From assembly GCF_000765475.1 (NCBI RefSeq), contig NZ_JRHO01000014.1, positions 279,574-343,573 of the forward strand: a stretch of 64,000 nucleotides of DNA, read 5' to 3'. The notes below the pieces were generated by a model. That model ran no database searches and was not told where the DNA came from. It saw nothing but the letters and a program-made list of their open reading frames with translations. Origin of the DNA: Methanococcoides methylutens. GTDB lineage: Archaea; Halobacteriota; Methanosarcinia; Methanosarcinales; Methanosarcinaceae. A program made the translations under genes and the position numbers. Shown here piece after piece: positions 39,327-52,854 of the stretch (position 1 is its first letter; every line of letters begins with the position of its first letter).

Positions 39327-40943
39327 ATGACAATGGAAAATAAAGATATAGGTTCTGAAAAGATCAACGATCTGAAACAGACTATCAAGGACCTCAGAAA
39401 TGAGATCGAACTGGTCAACAAGGAAGCCAGGGAAAAAGAAGATTTTTATAAGCTTCATGTTGAGAATCTCAATGATGTTATCTTTAGTGTCGACAAAAAC
39501 GGAAACTTTACATATATAAGCCCGGCTATTGAAATTTTTACCGGCTACATGCCAGAAGAAGTAATCGGCACATCTTTTATGAAATATGTACACCCGAAGG
39601 ATCTTCCGGGTCTTCTTGAAGATATGAACCTGACCCTTAAAGGTGAACACAAGCCATATATGTTCAGAGTTATTGCAAAATCAGGCAAGGTAACACACGT
39701 ACACACATCTTCCAAAGGAATCATCAGGAACGGAGAAGTAATTGGTCTAAATGGGATCATGGTAAATATCGACCAACTCAAGAAAGTTGAGTTCGAGCTG
39801 ATGAAAGAAAAAGAAAAAGCACAGCATTATCTTAATGTGTCTAATGTTATGTTCGTTGTTCTTGACAAGAACCAGAAGATCAAACTCGTGAATAAAAAAG
39901 CTGCAGAGACCGTTGGTTATTCCGAAAAGGAACTAATTGGCAGGAACTGGTTTGACATCTTCATACCTGAAAACATTCATGCAAATGTAAAGGCTGTGTT
40001 TAACAAAATTATTTCAGGAGATTCCAAAACATTTGAATATTACGATAATTCGATCATCACAAGATCTGGTGAAGAAAAGGTTATTTCCTGGAATAATTCG
40101 ATACTTTATGATCAGGATGGAAATGTCAGTGGTTTACTTTCTTCAGGAATCGATGTTACTGAAAAGAAGATTGCAGAAAGGGCGCTAATATCTGCAAAAA
40201 ATGAGGCTGAAACTGCAAATCAAGCAAAGAGCACATTTATTGCAAACATGAGCCATGAATTGCGGACACCTCTTAACTCAGTAATCGGATTCTCTGAAAT
40301 TCTTCTTGAAAAGAAGTTCGGAGATATTAATGAAAAACAGGAAAGATACCTTCACAATATATTCTCCAGTGGTAAACACCTTCTTGACGTTTTTAATTTA
40401 ATGCTGGAAGTTTCAAGGATTGAGTCCGAAGTGCTTGAACTTAATTATAGGAAAGTAGAATTAGTCGGATTTATGGAAGATATCCGGAAATATGTGGTTC
40501 CACAAGTTCAGGATAAAGAGCAGAGAATATTATTTAACATCAACACAGATATCAAATATGTTGTAGCAGATATCAAAAAGGTAGAACAGAGCATCACTCA
40601 TCTGATTGAAAATGCCAGCAAATTTTCAGAAAATGGTAGCCCCATTACAGTTGAAATCAGGAGTACTGATAAGGATCTGGTTTTTAATGTATCAGATAAT
40701 GGGATAGGGATCTCAGAGAAAGATATTGATACACTTTTTAGCCCCTTCACTCAGATCGATTCATCTTCAACAAGAAGCCATGGAGGAATTGGAATCGGAC
40801 TATGCCTTGCCAAAAAATACTCCGAATTGCATGGTGGATCCCTGTATGTCAGAAGTAAGATAAACGAAGGTAGCAGCTTTTACCTTACAATACCACTAAA
40901 CCCTGACATAGAAAAAGATAATTTATCAAAAAAAGAGAATTAA
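39327..40943 (+). CDS. PAS-PAS sensor histidine kinase
   Basis: A 538-aa soluble kinase: an N-terminal coiled coil (~10-40), PAS 1 (~43-150, VIFSVDKNGNFTYISPAI), PAS 2 (~165-280, VMFVVLDKNQKIKLVNKKA), a HisKA domain with FIANMSHELRTPLNSVIGF (His310) and an ATPase domain (DNGIGISEKD, GGIGIGLCLAKKY). There is no membrane segment, so the signal is internal. The start may also be ATG 39333. The next gene, on the opposite strand, is a small HTH protein; no receiver-domain partner is present. Confidence 0.92.
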   Translation: MTMENKDIGSEKINDLKQTIKDLRNEIELVNKEAREKEDFYKLHVENLNDVIFSVDKNGNFTYISPAIEIFTGYMPEEVIGTSFMKYVHPKDLPGLLEDMNLTLKGEHKPYMFRVIAKSGKVTHVHTSSKGIIRNGEVIGLNGIMVNIDQLKKVEFELMKEKEKAQHYLNVSNVMFVVLDKNQKIKLVNKKAAETVGYSEKELIGRNWFDIFIPENIHANVKAVFNKIISGDSKTFEYYDNSIITRSGEEKVISWNNSILYDQDGNVSGLLSSGIDVTEKKIAERALISAKNEAETANQAKSTFIANMSHELRTPLNSVIGFSEILLEKKFGDINEKQERYLHNIFSSGKHLLDVFNLMLEVSRIESEVLELNYRKVELVGFMEDIRKYVVPQVQDKEQRILFNINTDIKYVVADIKKVEQSITHLIENASKFSENGSPITVEIRSTDKDLVFNVSDNGIGISEKDIDTLFSPFTQIDSSSTRSHGGIGIGLCLAKKYSELHGGSLYVRSKINEGSSFYLTIPLNPDIEKDNLSKKEN

Positions 40944-40954
40944 AAAGGAAAGAA

Positions 40955-41155
40955 TCATTCCTTTGAAACATCGTAGTAGCATCTTTTAGGAGAGTAAACA
41001 AGACCCTTTTTCTTTAGTGATGCAATTGTTTTACTAACCAGTTTACTGTCCAGACCAGTAGACTCTGCAATATCACCAGGCCTCAAGGATTTGTCAGAGC
41101 CTTCCAGAGCATTTAGTACTGTTGATTCATTTTCAGTTAATGTTTCTTCACTCAT
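40955..41155 (-). CDS. Small winged-helix DNA-binding protein
   Basis: A 66-aa protein that is nothing but a helix-turn-helix with a short wing: STVLNALEGSDKSLRPGDIAEST, then SKLVSKTIASLKKKGLV and YSPKRCYYDV. It is probably a one-domain archaeal transcription regulator. Its stop lies 12 bases beyond the end of the convergent PAS kinase gene. Confidence 0.78.
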   Translation of the reverse strand: MSEETLTENESTVLNALEGSDKSLRPGDIAESTGLDSKLVSKTIASLKKKGLVYSPKRCYYDVSKE

Positions 41156-41298
41156 GATATAACCTCACATTGATATGAAATGTGTAAGATATAAACATTA
41201 TCAATAGATAAATAGAGTACTGACCAATAATCAATAGCATTGGAACTCAGTTTAAGATTTAAAGTTTAAAAATAATTAAAGAAATAGGGAGGAGAACT

Positions 41299-41320
41299 GT
41301 TACAGATCGAAATCTGTAAC
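41299..41320 (-). terminator. Hairpin at the end of the rpo-str operon
   Basis: GTTACAGAT, loop CGAA, ATCTGTAAC: a perfect 9-bp stem about 36 bases beyond the rpsJ stop codon. On the minus strand a T/C-rich stretch (CTATTTCTTTAATTATTTTT) follows further on. It is the likely end of the long operon. Confidence 0.65.
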
Positions 41321-41355
41321 ATAGTCCCAGGTCCTTTTGAATAATATCGAAGTAC

Positions 41356-42968
<1,613 letters not shown>

Positions 42969-43077
42969 ATTATATTCTCCTTTATTTTTGATTGTTAGAT
43001 GTAATATCTATAATTTTGACCTAAATTGTTGTTTCTACTCTTAAACCTTTCCAAAGGATAGGATATTTCATAAAAAT

Positions 43078-43100
43078 AAGATGGATAAAATATCCACCTT
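43078..43100 (-). terminator. Hairpin between fusA and tuf
   Basis: AAGATGGATA, loop AAA, TATCCACCTT, one mismatch, followed on the minus strand by ATTTTTATG. It overlaps the fusA stop codon. It may end some transcripts or protect the fusA 3' end, with tuf 130 bases further having its own leader. Confidence 0.55.
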
Positions 43101-45291
43101 ACATGCTCATGAAGTCCTGTGCCTGTGGGAGGTCCTTCTTGAGTCCTTTTCGCTCACGGATGCCAGAAACAACTTCGGTGATCATGTTAGTTGGAAGTGG
43201 TTCAAAGCCTACGAACTCTGTACTCCACATAGCACGACCCTCTGTTGCGGATCTGATATCGCCGGCAAATCCGAACAATTCGGACACTGGTGCCTTGGAT
43301 TCGATGATCGTTGTGTCACCCTCGGATGTCATATCAATAATGATACCACGGCGACCCTGGATCTCCTTTGTAGCTCCACCCATCTGTTCCTGTGGTGTCT
43401 GGATGAATACCTTCTGGTATGGCTCAAAGAGCGTATCGTCTGCCATGAGCATTGCTGCCTGGATTGCCTGCCTGGATGCAGGAATGACCTGTGCAGGACC
43501 TCTGTGGACAGCATCCTCGTGGAGCTTTGCGTCCATGAGCTTTACCTTTACACCCATGCATGGTTCTTTTGAAAGCGGACCTGCTTTCATAACTTCGACG
43601 AAACCTTCAAGGACCAGTTCCATTGTCTCGTTCAGGTGCTGGATACCTTTGGTCATATCAAAGTAAGCATTGCTCTCAAAGATGTCTGCGATCCTCTTTG
43701 CTTCATCCTTGTCAAGACCTGCTGCAATAAGCTTCTCCCTTCTCTCAAGTTCAGGCATCCTCATGGAGATCTCGCCCTCACGGATAAGCTCACGTACTTC
43801 AGGCTCGAGTGGCTCGACAACAACATAGAATCTGTTGTGCCTGTTAGGGGACTTTCCTTCAACAGGACCTGCTGTTCCTGTGATGGTCTCACGATATACC
43901 ACAATAGGAGGTGTTGTTGAGATCTCTACACCCTTGTCACGCTCGATCCTGTGAGCAATGACCTCAAGGTGAAGTTCACCCATACCTGCCATCAAGTGTT
44001 CACCGGTCTCTTCGTCCAGTGTGATCTTAAGTGTTGGGTCTTCCTTTGCGACCTGACGCAGAACCTCAACAAGCTTTGGAAGGTCTTTCATGTGCTTTGC
44101 TTCCACAGCCACGGTCACTACAGGCTCACTTGCGTGTCTGATGCTCTCGAATGGAGACATGCCATCGAGGGTTGTTACAGTAGAACCTACAATAGCATCC
44201 CTAAGACCTGTAACTGCAGCAATGTTACCTGCAGGGATCTTATCCACTTCAAGTCTCTCCGGACCCATGAAAACACCAACCTGCTGGATCCTGTTCGGCT
44301 TTGCTGCACCTGATACGTAAACTTCCATACCACGTGAAAGTGAACCACTGAAAAGTCTTCCTGTTGAAACTTCTCCTGCATGTGGGTCCATGGAAATATC
44401 AGTTACCATGAATGCAAGGTCGCCCGTCGCATCAGCAACAGCCATCTGCTTTCCAATACCAGCCTCAAGATCGCCGTGCCAGATGACACCGACCCTGTCT
44501 TCCTGGGCATCGATAGGACTTGGAAGGAACCTGATGACCATGTCGTTTACAGCTTCGTGGAGTGGACATTTCTCACCAAGTGATTTCATATCTTCAGCAC
44601 GGCAGTAGTCAAATACCTCACCAAAGCTGACACCGGTCTTCTGCATCATAGGAACACTGATAGCCCAGTTGTAAAGTGCTGAACCGAATGCTACTGTACC
44701 TTCTGCAGCGTCAACTCTCCAGCCCTGGTTATAGCGTTCTTCGTTCATACCTTTGATAAGCTTGTTGACGTGGTCAATGAGCTTACCGAGCCTTATCTGC
44801 ATCTCCTGTGCATCGACCTGTAACTCGTTGATAAGACGGTCTACCTTGTTAATGAAAAGTACTGGTCTTACGTGCTCTTTCAGTGCCTGTCTCAGAACGG
44901 TCTCGGTCTGAGGCATGGTACCTTCTACAGCATCAATGACTACAACTGCACCATCTACTGCACGCATAGCACGTGTAACGTCACCACCAAAGTCAACGTG
45001 ACCTGGTGTGTCGATAAGGTTGATGAGGTACTCTTCATCCTCGAACTCGTGCACCATTGAAACGTTTGCGGAGTCGATCGTAATACCTCTTTCCTGCTCC
45101 TCTTCATCAGAGTCCATGAACAACTGGCGACCTGCAAGGTCCTTGGAGATCATACCAGCGCCTGCAAGAAGATTATCTGAAAGGGTAGTTTTTCCGTGAT
45201 CGATGTGAGCAATAATTGCGATGTTCCTGATCATTACCGGGTTGCTCATCAGCGCTGTTACACGCTCAACCATTTTTTTCCTTCGTCCCAT
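43099..45291 (-). CDS. fusA: Translation elongation factor EF-2
   Basis: The GTPase that moves tRNA and mRNA through the ribosome. The 730 aa have G1 [10 protein letters not shown] near 28, switch residues [23 protein letters not shown] and NKVDR. The C-terminal block contains [14 protein letters not shown], whose His is the one modified to diphthamide in archaea. It follows rpsG by 48 bases. Confidence 0.99.
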   Translation of the reverse strand: MGRRKKMVERVTALMSNPVMIRNIAIIAHIDHGKTTLSDNLLAGAGMISKDLAGRQLFMDSDEEEQERGITIDSANVSMVHEFEDEEYLINLIDTPGHVDFGGDVTRAMRAVDGAVVVIDAVEGTMPQTETVLRQALKEHVRPVLFINKVDRLINELQVDAQEMQIRLGKLIDHVNKLIKGMNEERYNQGWRVDAAEGTVAFGSALYNWAISVPMMQKTGVSFGEVFDYCRAEDMKSLGEKCPLHEAVNDMVIRFLPSPIDAQEDRVGVIWHGDLEAGIGKQMAVADATGDLAFMVTDISMDPHAGEVSTGRLFSGSLSRGMEVYVSGAAKPNRIQQVGVFMGPERLEVDKIPAGNIAAVTGLRDAIVGSTVTTLDGMSPFESIRHASEPVVTVAVEAKHMKDLPKLVEVLRQVAKEDPTLKITLDEETGEHLMAGMGELHLEVIAHRIERDKGVEISTTPPIVVYRETITGTAGPVEGKSPNRHNRFYVVVEPLEPEVRELIREGEISMRMPELERREKLIAAGLDKDEAKRIADIFESNAYFDMTKGIQHLNETMELVLEGFVEVMKAGPLSKEPCMGVKVKLMDAKLHEDAVHRGPAQVIPASRQAIQAAMLMADDTLFEPYQKVFIQTPQEQMGGATKEIQGRRGIIIDMTSEGDTTIIESKAPVSELFGFAGDIRSATEGRAMWSTEFVGFEPLPTNMITEVVSGIRERKGLKKDLPQAQDFMSM

Positions 45292-45339
45292 AATAAAACC
45301 TACAATTGAATATTTATGAAAAAATAAAGAACAACACGA

Positions 45340-45900
45340 TTAACGTGCTGCCTTTGCGACTCTTTCCTTTCCGTCCTTTCTGTTAATAGAGAAGCACTTT
45401 GCATCACGGTTGGAAGCTGCGATCAGCTCGGATGCAAGGCATTCGGATGCAGAGCGCTTTGATTTGAATGCTGACTGGTTTGCACCTATTGCGATATGCC
45501 TCAATGCAGTGTCAATACGCCTCTGTGGTGCAGTATCTACTGCTTTTGGTACAGAGATACCACCGTATTTGAGTCTTACAACTTCTTCCCTTGGACCAGC
45601 ATTACCAATGGCTTCCACAAGTACCTGGACAGGGTTCTTTTGTGTCCTCTTATTGATCACATCAAACGCATCGTCCACAATACGCATAGCGATCTGCTTC
45701 TTACCAGTGTTCTGCGCATTGCGCATCACATTGTTGACAAGACGCTCAACGATACATAGATCAGATTTGTTGAACTGCTGTCTTGCGTGCTTACCTGATG
45801 TGTGTGGTATGATCACAGGATCAAGGTTCACGTATCTCTTGATACCAGCATCATTAACTTCTACCTCTGAAAGGTCCCATTTTCCGAATAACTTATACAT
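45340..45900 (-). CDS. rpsG: 30S ribosomal protein S7
   Basis: A 186-aa protein with the S7 blocks [42 protein letters not shown] and the end [21 protein letters not shown] use ATG 45900 (MYKLFGKWD) because AAGGAGA lies before it; the longer frame has no support. It starts four bases after rpsL ends. Confidence 0.97.
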   Translation of the reverse strand: MYKLFGKWDLSEVEVNDAGIKRYVNLDPVIIPHTSGKHARQQFNKSDLCIVERLVNNVMRNAQNTGKKQIAMRIVDDAFDVINKRTQKNPVQVLVEAIGNAGPREEVVRLKYGGISVPKAVDTAPQRRIDTALRHIAIGANQSAFKSKRSASECLASELIAASNRDAKCFSINRKDGKERVAKAAR

Positions 45901-45904
45901 GGAA

Positions 45905-46333
45905 TTATCTCCTTGGCTTTTCCTTTCTTCCAATGACCATTTCTCTCAAACAAACATTGTTAACTGCAGTAACCTTGAAGCGCACTCCGGGAATATCACC
46001 CATCGCACCACCCATGCGGCCACCGATCCTTTCCACGGTCACTTCATCGTGCTCATCAATGAAGTTGATAGCACCGTCACCCGGACAGAATGCTGTTGCC
46101 TGACGGCCATTCTTGATCAACTGGATCCTTACACATTTCCTGATAGCAGAGTTAGGCTGTTTTGCCTCAACACCTACCTTTTCAAGTACAATTCCACGAC
46201 CCTGTGGCGCGCCACTGAGCGGGTCAGATTTAACGTCCAGACCTAAGGTACGTCTGCTGTAGCTGGTGTCTTTCCACCTGGCATCTTTGCGAACCTGTTG
46301 AAGTCTGTGAGCTGCATATTTTCCATTTGGCAT
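45905..46333 (-). CDS. rpsL: 30S ribosomal protein S12
   Basis: A 142-aa archaeal S12 with the decoding-centre segments [19 protein letters not shown] and [15 protein letters not shown] and the [14 protein letters not shown] block. GGGAGG precedes ATG 46333. The N-terminus ([12 protein letters not shown]) has the archaeal extension. Confidence 0.98.
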   Translation of the reverse strand: MPNGKYAAHRLQQVRKDARWKDTSYSRRTLGLDVKSDPLSGAPQGRGIVLEKVGVEAKQPNSAIRKCVRIQLIKNGRQATAFCPGDGAINFIDEHDEVTVERIGGRMGGAMGDIPGVRFKVTAVNNVCLREMVIGRKEKPRR

Positions 46334-46401
46334 ATATTATCCTCCCAATAGTGTTCCGTACATAATGAGTTGAAATTATTAATCATTTAGCGAACGAAAG
46401 T

Positions 46402-46827
46402 TCACTCTAAGATCACATCATCGATATCGTGATGGCGACTAACTACCATTTTTACTTTTTCAATGTTGCTTCCATTACGTCCGATAGCAAGCCCTTTATC
46501 ACTCGCGGATACATCCACATAGGCGATTTTTTTGTCACCCTTACTGGATATATTGACGGACTTTATAGACACAGTACCGAAAGCATTCTTTATAAATGTA
46601 ACCGGCTCATCCGAGTATTCGATAAGTTCTATGTGTTTATCAACGGACCTTTTGACCCGATTAATGTTGTCTCCACGTTTCCCAATAGCAGCACCCATGT
46701 CACCAGTATTCACGACATAGATGACCCTGCCATCATCGATAATACAATCCTTAATTGAAGCGTCGGTCATACTTTCAAACAGTGCAATATATCTTACACA
46801 TTCAGTTGAAAGCCTGATCTCGCTCAA
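46402..46827 (-). CDS. nusA: Archaeal NusA-like KH-domain transcription factor
   Basis: A 141-aa protein with two KH RNA-binding domains (GAAIGKRGDNINRVK near 51-66 and KGLAIGRNGSNIEKVK near 110-126). It lacks the S1 and N-terminal domains of bacterial NusA, as archaeal forms do. The most likely start is TTG 46827 (leading into SEIRLSTECVRY), with AGGAG about nine bases before it; a TTG three codons upstream overlaps the site. Confidence 0.95.
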   Translation of the reverse strand: MSEIRLSTECVRYIALFESMTDASIKDCIIDDGRVIYVVNTGDMGAAIGKRGDNINRVKRSVDKHIELIEYSDEPVTFIKNAFGTVSIKSVNISSKGDKKIAYVDVSASDKGLAIGRNGSNIEKVKMVVSRHHDIDDVILE

Positions 46828-46845
46828 ATAATACAACTCCTGATC

Positions 46846-47133
46846 TTAAGCTACTGCAAGTATATCAGATTCTCCTACATCCATTATAGCCATTGCAGCA
46901 ATAGTGAATGGCTTACCGCATGCAGGACCAAGATCTACACTTGTCCCAGTATAGTTCAGGACCGGCACTTTTGTTGCTTCGATCTGTTCCCTCACGTGTG
47001 CAGGACAATTGGATGCAAGAACTATCATCTTTGCCTCGTTCTTGACAGCTGCATCAATGGTGCGGTTTGCCCCGATGATAACAGAGCCTGTCCTGATAAC
47101 TTTGATCAGTGCTTTATCAACATTAATATCCAT
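46846..47133 (-). CDS. rpl30e: 50S ribosomal protein L30e
   Basis: A 95-aa protein with the L7Ae/L30e fold: [23 protein letters not shown], then [14 protein letters not shown] and a C-terminal [16 protein letters not shown]. It lies between rpoA2 and nusA in the normal archaeal order. Confidence 0.96.
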   Translation of the reverse strand: MDINVDKALIKVIRTGSVIIGANRTIDAAVKNEAKMIVLASNCPAHVREQIEATKVPVLNYTGTSVDLGPACGKPFTIAAMAIMDVGESDILAVA

Positions 47134-47213
47134 TTTACATCAACTCATATATATTGTCAATTTGAGATTTGTATTCTAATAACTGATTCCTTATATCTAC
47201 TTTCTGGTTGTAC

Positions 47214-48383
47214 TTACTCTTCATCAAGTTTAGCAAGAGGATTTCTAGCCACCAGATGAACGTCACCAGTACCAAGTTTTATAGGCTGACCAACAATGAT
47301 GTTCTCAGTAACACCATTGAGTTCATCAATGTCACCGCGCATTCCCGCATCAAGTAAGTGGTTAACAGTAACCTCGAATGCAGCACGGGCGAAGACACTG
47401 GCCTTCTCTCCGGAAATTCCATGACGACCGATCTGTTTTACTTCACCATCACAGGTCATGATATCTGATACAAGCATTATGTGACGAATATCCACAGTAA
47501 GACCCTGCTCACGCAGAGTATCACTTGCTTCTTTTATGATGGAATTACGAGCAGCTTCGATTCCGAATACCTCATAGATCTCACCAATGTTGTTGGTGTA
47601 CGTCCTTGTAATATCCACACCTTCAACATTGAGAACTTCCTTCAGTACTGAGCCTTCTGTATAGAGGGTATATTCCTCACCATCTTTCCTGATAACTACC
47701 CTCTTGATACCTTCAATACCTTTGAGAGTGATAGTATGGATCTTCTTGGCAAGCTGAAGAAGCTCCCTGTATGATGGCTCGTTTGGCTGAGCAATTATCT
47801 GATTGCTCACAGCACCTGAAACCTTAACTGAAACTCCAAGCTCCTCCTCGAGCTTCTCTGCAATATCATCCACAGCGATAGCCCTCTGGACGAGCATTTT
47901 TTCGTTAAGGTCAATAACAAGGTTCATGTTGGCAAGATCAGTGGTCACATCTGCAAGATGTGCAATGTGAGTTGCTTCGATCTCCCATGCGACCTTCCTT
48001 GCAAGATCCCTGTCATTTGCATGGTCTTTGTCAAGTGCAACTGTCATCATAGGAGTACTTGGAGTCTTTCTCGCATCCACGATCTCGATAAGACGTGGCA
48101 AACCCAATGTAACGTTGATCTCAGCGACACCAGCGTAGTGGAAAGTACGCATGGTCATCTGAGTGCCCGGTTCACCAATGGACTGAGCAGATACCACACC
48201 CACGGCTTCACAAGGTTCAACACATGCATATTCATAATCCGTCATGACACGTTCGATGATCTCTTCCAGCTCTTTCTTGGTTACTCCGACCTTCATTACA
48301 TCATCTTTGAGGGTCGCAAGCGTAGTCATTGGAAGTGGAAGACCACCTATCATTGAATCAATAGTAGCTTCACTGATGGACAT
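47214..48383 (-). CDS. rpoA2: RNA polymerase subunit Rpo1C (A'')
   Basis: The C-terminal third of the largest polymerase subunit, a separate gene in archaea. The 389 aa contain [25 protein letters not shown] of the bridge/trigger region and [19 protein letters not shown] near the end. Its ATG overlaps the stop codon of rpoA1 (TAATG). Confidence 0.98.
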   Translation of the reverse strand: MSISEATIDSMIGGLPLPMTTLATLKDDVMKVGVTKKELEEIIERVMTDYEYACVEPCEAVGVVSAQSIGEPGTQMTMRTFHYAGVAEINVTLGLPRLIEIVDARKTPSTPMMTVALDKDHANDRDLARKVAWEIEATHIAHLADVTTDLANMNLVIDLNEKMLVQRAIAVDDIAEKLEEELGVSVKVSGAVSNQIIAQPNEPSYRELLQLAKKIHTITLKGIEGIKRVVIRKDGEEYTLYTEGSVLKEVLNVEGVDITRTYTNNIGEIYEVFGIEAARNSIIKEASDTLREQGLTVDIRHIMLVSDIMTCDGEVKQIGRHGISGEKASVFARAAFEVTVNHLLDAGMRGDIDELNGVTENIIVGQPIKLGTGDVHLVARNPLAKLDEE

Positions 48384-51028
48384 TATGCCACCTCCTTTCC
48401 CGTAACAGCCCTGACAACACGGTGTATTGCCTCAGGCTTACTGTAATCACTCTTAGTGGAGTCAATACCATCTTCCCCATATTTGAACTGTACAATGACC
48501 CCTCTGGTCTCGCGTACAGATCGGTCATACTGGACCTCAAGGTCCTGAAGTGCATTCACAAGACGCCTCTGCAGGTAACCTGACTGGGAAGTACGTACCG
48601 CAGTATCCACAAGACCTTCACGACCTCCAATTGCGTGGAAGAAGTATTCAGTCGGATTCAGTCCGCTCTTGTAACTTGCTTTGACGAAACCGTGTGCATC
48701 TGCAGCAAGGTCACCCTTATAGAAGTGAGGTAATGTCCTTCCGGCATAGCCCCTTCTTATACGCTCACCACGAACAGCCTGCTGTCCGACACAAGCAGCC
48801 ATCTGAGTCAGGTTCAAAATAGAACCACGAGCACCAGACCTTGCCATGATAACCGCAGAGTTCTCCAGACCAAGCTGGTTGTCAGCGATCCTACCAGTAT
48901 CATCTCTTGCCTTACCCAGGGTCTGCATGATCCTCATTTCAATGGTCTCTGCAAGGGTCCTACCTGGCAATGGTTCAAGTTCCTTGGCCTCATATGCACC
49001 GATAAGTTTAGAGACCTCTTCTTCAGCTTCCTTAAGCCTTGCTGCGATCTCGACCTTAGCATTTTTAGGAATATCCTCATCACTTATACCGAAACTCAGC
49101 CCGGTATGCATTACACCCCTGATAGCAAGCCTTGTGAAATCATCTACGAACTTAGCACCAGCTGCAGGGCCATATTCCTTGACCACCTTATCAAGAATCA
49201 GACCTTTGAAAGCACCAATGGACTGTTCATCAATGGTACCCTGAAGCAGTTCACCATCTTCAATAACAACATAAGCATCGTTTTCACAGCCTGCCTTCTT
49301 ACAAACGTCACACTTGGAACAGACCTGAGCAGGGAATTCTACGTAAAGACCCTTAGGAAGGATCTGACTGAAGATCTGTTTACCGTTCCAGTAAGGAGCA
49401 CCATCTTCAAGATGTCCTGCAGGTTCTGGGAGCTCACGTAACTCAGCCTTGCGGAGAAGTTCCAGAGCATCATTCTTGCTGATGAAATTCTCATTCCTTG
49501 TCAAAAGGAACAGACCTGAAATGTGATCGTGAATACCACCTATGATCGGACCACCGAAACGTGGAGAAAGAATGTTCTCCTGTACCTGCATGAGGATACT
49601 TGCCTCTGCACGAGACTCCTCGGTCTGGAGTACGTGCATGTTCATCTCATCACCATCAAAATCAGCATTGTATGGCGGACATACTGCCGGATTGAGCTTA
49701 AAGGTCTTTCCAGGAAGTACCTTTATGCGGTGTGCCATGATACTCATCTTGTGAAGAGAAGGCTGCCTGTTGAACAGAACGATATCCCCGTCCTGCATTT
49801 GCCTTTCAACTACCCATCCTGGCTCAAGTTTCTCCAGAAGTTCCTCAGTGTTGAGATCGGTCACCTTGATACGGCGACCATCCTCACGAATAACATAGTT
49901 CGCACCTGGATGGACCTTCTTCCCACGACGGACATATTCCTTCATGAGCTCGAGATTCCTGGAGATAACCCTTACAGGGATCGTCATATGCTTTGCAATT
50001 TCAAAAGGCACACCAACTTCATTTATACTAAGGTTAGGATCCGGGGAAACTACCGTACGTGCAGAGAAATTAACACGCTTACCGGACAGACTGCCTCTGA
50101 AACGTCCTTCTTTACCCTTAAGACGCTGGGTCAGTGTCTTAAGAGGCCTTCCTGACCTGTGCCTTGCAGGAGGTACACCTGAAACTTCATTATCGAAATA
50201 TGTTGTAACGTGATATTGCAACAGCTCCCACAGATCCTCAATGATAAGCTGTGGAGCACCTGCATCCCTGTTCTCCTGGAAACGCTGGTTGATACGTATG
50301 ATATCTACAAGCTTATGTGTCAGGTCATCTTCACTTCGCTGACCGGACTCAAGTGTAATAGAAGGTCTCACCGTGACCGGAGGAACCGGAAGTACAGTCA
50401 GTATCATCCATTCAGGCCGGGCAGTATCAGGGTTCATACCCATGACACGAATATCATCATCAGAGACGTTCTCGAACCTGTCACGGATTTCAGTAGGAGT
50501 AAGTTTGTGACCATCTTCGATATATTCACTTGGCTTCTCGAACTTGATATCAAGTTGTGCCTCGCCACAATATGGACAGACCTTTGGCTTTCTTGCCTCT
50601 TTAAAAACATCATTGATGACATCATCAGGAAGATGTCCCATATCCTTATACTTGGAAAGCTGTTCGAGGTAATCCTTCTTCTTGCTCTCTTCAAGCATTA
50701 GAGCGCTGCATTTGCAACAAACTGAACGTAAGATCTTACGAATGGTCTTGTTAAAGCCTACATGTATCACAGGGGCCACAAGTTCAATGTGACCGAAGTG
50801 ACCAGGGCATTCCCCAGCGCGGCTTCCACAGCTCTTACATTTAAGACCCGGGTCAATAACACCAAGGCGCAGGTCCATGAGACCCATATCGATAGGGTAC
50901 CCGTCATCATCGTAAGTGTCCGCAGTTATGATCGATGTGACACTCATCTTCCTGACTTCACGAGGGGAGATCAGACCGAATTTGATCGCACCGATCCTTT
51001 TTGGTATTGAAGGTATCATATTATCCAT
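48383..51028 (-). CDS. rpoA1: RNA polymerase subunit Rpo1N (A')
   Basis: The 881-aa N-terminal part of the largest subunit. Visible are the zinc site [17 protein letters not shown] near 65-81, a second Cys cluster ([16 protein letters not shown]), the lid/rudder region and the catalytic [12 protein letters not shown] with three Asp that hold Mg2+. ATG 51028 ([13 protein letters not shown]) has GGTGAT before it. Upstream in-frame starts overlap rpoB1. Confidence 0.98.
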   Translation of the reverse strand: MDNMIPSIPKRIGAIKFGLISPREVRKMSVTSIITADTYDDDGYPIDMGLMDLRLGVIDPGLKCKSCGSRAGECPGHFGHIELVAPVIHVGFNKTIRKILRSVCCKCSALMLEESKKKDYLEQLSKYKDMGHLPDDVINDVFKEARKPKVCPYCGEAQLDIKFEKPSEYIEDGHKLTPTEIRDRFENVSDDDIRVMGMNPDTARPEWMILTVLPVPPVTVRPSITLESGQRSEDDLTHKLVDIIRINQRFQENRDAGAPQLIIEDLWELLQYHVTTYFDNEVSGVPPARHRSGRPLKTLTQRLKGKEGRFRGSLSGKRVNFSARTVVSPDPNLSINEVGVPFEIAKHMTIPVRVISRNLELMKEYVRRGKKVHPGANYVIREDGRRIKVTDLNTEELLEKLEPGWVVERQMQDGDIVLFNRQPSLHKMSIMAHRIKVLPGKTFKLNPAVCPPYNADFDGDEMNMHVLQTEESRAEASILMQVQENILSPRFGGPIIGGIHDHISGLFLLTRNENFISKNDALELLRKAELRELPEPAGHLEDGAPYWNGKQIFSQILPKGLYVEFPAQVCSKCDVCKKAGCENDAYVVIEDGELLQGTIDEQSIGAFKGLILDKVVKEYGPAAGAKFVDDFTRLAIRGVMHTGLSFGISDEDIPKNAKVEIAARLKEAEEEVSKLIGAYEAKELEPLPGRTLAETIEMRIMQTLGKARDDTGRIADNQLGLENSAVIMARSGARGSILNLTQMAACVGQQAVRGERIRRGYAGRTLPHFYKGDLAADAHGFVKASYKSGLNPTEYFFHAIGGREGLVDTAVRTSQSGYLQRRLVNALQDLEVQYDRSVRETRGVIVQFKYGEDGIDSTKSDYSKPEAIHRVVRAVTGKEVA

Positions 51029-51039
51029 CTGTATCACCA

Positions 51040-52854
51040 TCACACTGCATCATCAAGTCTAAGTCTTGGAGCAACTCCCAGAGATTTGATCTCATCAAGG
51101 AGCAACTTGAAAGCATAGCTCATTTCTACCGGGTGAATATCTGTTTCCGCACCACAGTTCGAACAGTACCTTATGTTACGTGTCCTGTCAAAGGTAGCAA
51201 CCATTCCACAGTGTCCACATACAAGCTCAACAACCTTGTCAGATTCATCAAGCAACCTTTCCTTCAGGGTCATTGCAGCACCGTGTCCGATCAGTACATC
51301 TCTTTCCATTTCACCAAACCTCAGACCACCCTCACGAGCACGTCCTTCTGTTGGCTGACGGGTCAATACCTGTACAGGGCCTCTGGACCTGGCATGTATC
51401 TTTGATGCGACCATGTGATGCAGTTTCTGGTAAAGGATCACACCAACGAACACATCTGCCTGGATCTTCTTTCCGGTTACACCATCAGAGAATACTTCCT
51501 TTCCTGTGTGTGAGAAACCATGTTTCTTCAGACCATCACGAATGTCATCCTCGGTTTCACCTGAGAAAGCAGTTGCATTAATGCGGTGACCTTCGATACA
51601 ACCAACCTTACCTCCGATCATTTCAAGAACGTGAGCAACAGTCATACGTGAAGGGATTGCGTGTGGATTAATAACAAGATCAGGAACCATACCGCCTTCA
51701 GTGAATGGCATATCCTGATATGGAACTATCAAACCGATAACTCCTTTCTGACCGTGTCTTGATGCAAATTTGTCACCGATCTCAGGGATCCTCTGATCCC
51801 TTATCTTAACCTTTGTAAGACGGGTTCCGTTAATAGATTCTGTAAGAATGACAGTGTCCACGATACCTTTCTCGTTGGAACGCATGGTAATTGCACTTTC
51901 CCTGCGCTGCTCAACAGTTATACCGAAATCAGACTGCTCTTCAAGGAACCTTGGAGGACTGGTCTTTCCGATAAGAACAGCGTTTGGACCTACAATGGTC
52001 TCAGGGTTTACAAGACCGTCAATGTCAAGATTTGCATATGCTTCTGCACTGCGGGCACCCCTGAACTCAGAGTCAGGTATCTCGAACTTGTCTTCCTGAC
52101 CACCAGGATAACGTCGTTCTTCACCCTCGAATGTCCTCAGGAAGTGGCTCCTTCCAAGACCCCTCTGAATAGAACCTTTGTTGAAAACAAGTGCATCCTC
52201 AATATTGTGACCTTCGTAGGACATGACAGCAACTACGAAGTTCTGCCCTGCAGGACGGTCATCAAAGTGAATGGACTCACATGTGTGAGTTCGTGTAAGT
52301 GCCTTTTGAGGATAGTGAAGAACGTGTGCGCGCGTGTCTGGCCTAAGCTTGATGTTAGAGGTGGAGACACCGATACACTGCTTGATCATCGCTGCACCCA
52401 TTGTGTTCCTCGGAGAAGCGTTGTGTTCCGGATATGGGACCATACCGGTACAGATACCAAGGATCAGTGAAGGGTCGATCTCAAGATGGGTGTGCTTTGG
52501 AGTAAGGTCCTCTTCGTAAAGACCAATGAAAGCATTCTCCTCTTCTTCAGCATCCAGATATTCAACACATCCCTGCGCTACAAGATCGACAAAGGATATT
52601 TCACCAGCATTAAGTTTCTCTACGTGTTCACCTGTGACCAGAGGAACACCATCTTCTACAACAATGACCGGCCTTCGGGCACGACCCATGTCTGAACTGA
52701 GGATAACTTCATGAATGTCCTCGTAAAGAGTCACATTCAGCTGACTGGACAGCATCCCATTACGACGCTGCTTCCTTATATCTGCGACCAGCTCTACCGG
52801 ATTGTTATGTGTTCCGATAAGTTCTCCGTCAAGGAAGACCTTTGCTTCAGTCAT
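51040..52854 (-). CDS. rpoB1: RNA polymerase subunit Rpo2C (B')
   Basis: The 604-aa C-terminal part of the second-largest subunit, with [31 protein letters not shown] and the C-terminal clamp containing CGHCGM and CSNCG zinc ligands. Its start overlaps the rpoB2 stop codon (52854). Confidence 0.98.
   Translation of the reverse strand: MTEAKVFLDGELIGTHNNPVELVADIRKQRRNGMLSSQLNVTLYEDIHEVILSSDMGRARRPVIVVEDGVPLVTGEHVEKLNAGEISFVDLVAQGCVEYLDAEEEENAFIGLYEEDLTPKHTHLEIDPSLILGICTGMVPYPEHNASPRNTMGAAMIKQCIGVSTSNIKLRPDTRAHVLHYPQKALTRTHTCESIHFDDRPAGQNFVVAVMSYEGHNIEDALVFNKGSIQRGLGRSHFLRTFEGEERRYPGGQEDKFEIPDSEFRGARSAEAYANLDIDGLVNPETIVGPNAVLIGKTSPPRFLEEQSDFGITVEQRRESAITMRSNEKGIVDTVILTESINGTRLTKVKIRDQRIPEIGDKFASRHGQKGVIGLIVPYQDMPFTEGGMVPDLVINPHAIPSRMTVAHVLEMIGGKVGCIEGHRINATAFSGETEDDIRDGLKKHGFSHTGKEVFSDGVTGKKIQADVFVGVILYQKLHHMVASKIHARSRGPVQVLTRQPTEGRAREGGLRFGEMERDVLIGHGAAMTLKERLLDESDKVVELVCGHCGMVATFDRTRNIRYCSNCGAETDIHPVEMSYAFKLLLDEIKSLGVAPRLRLDDAV

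Noticed and set aside
45410-46246. 278-codon plus-strand ORF
   Set aside because: It is antisense to rpsG and rpsL, both certain genes.
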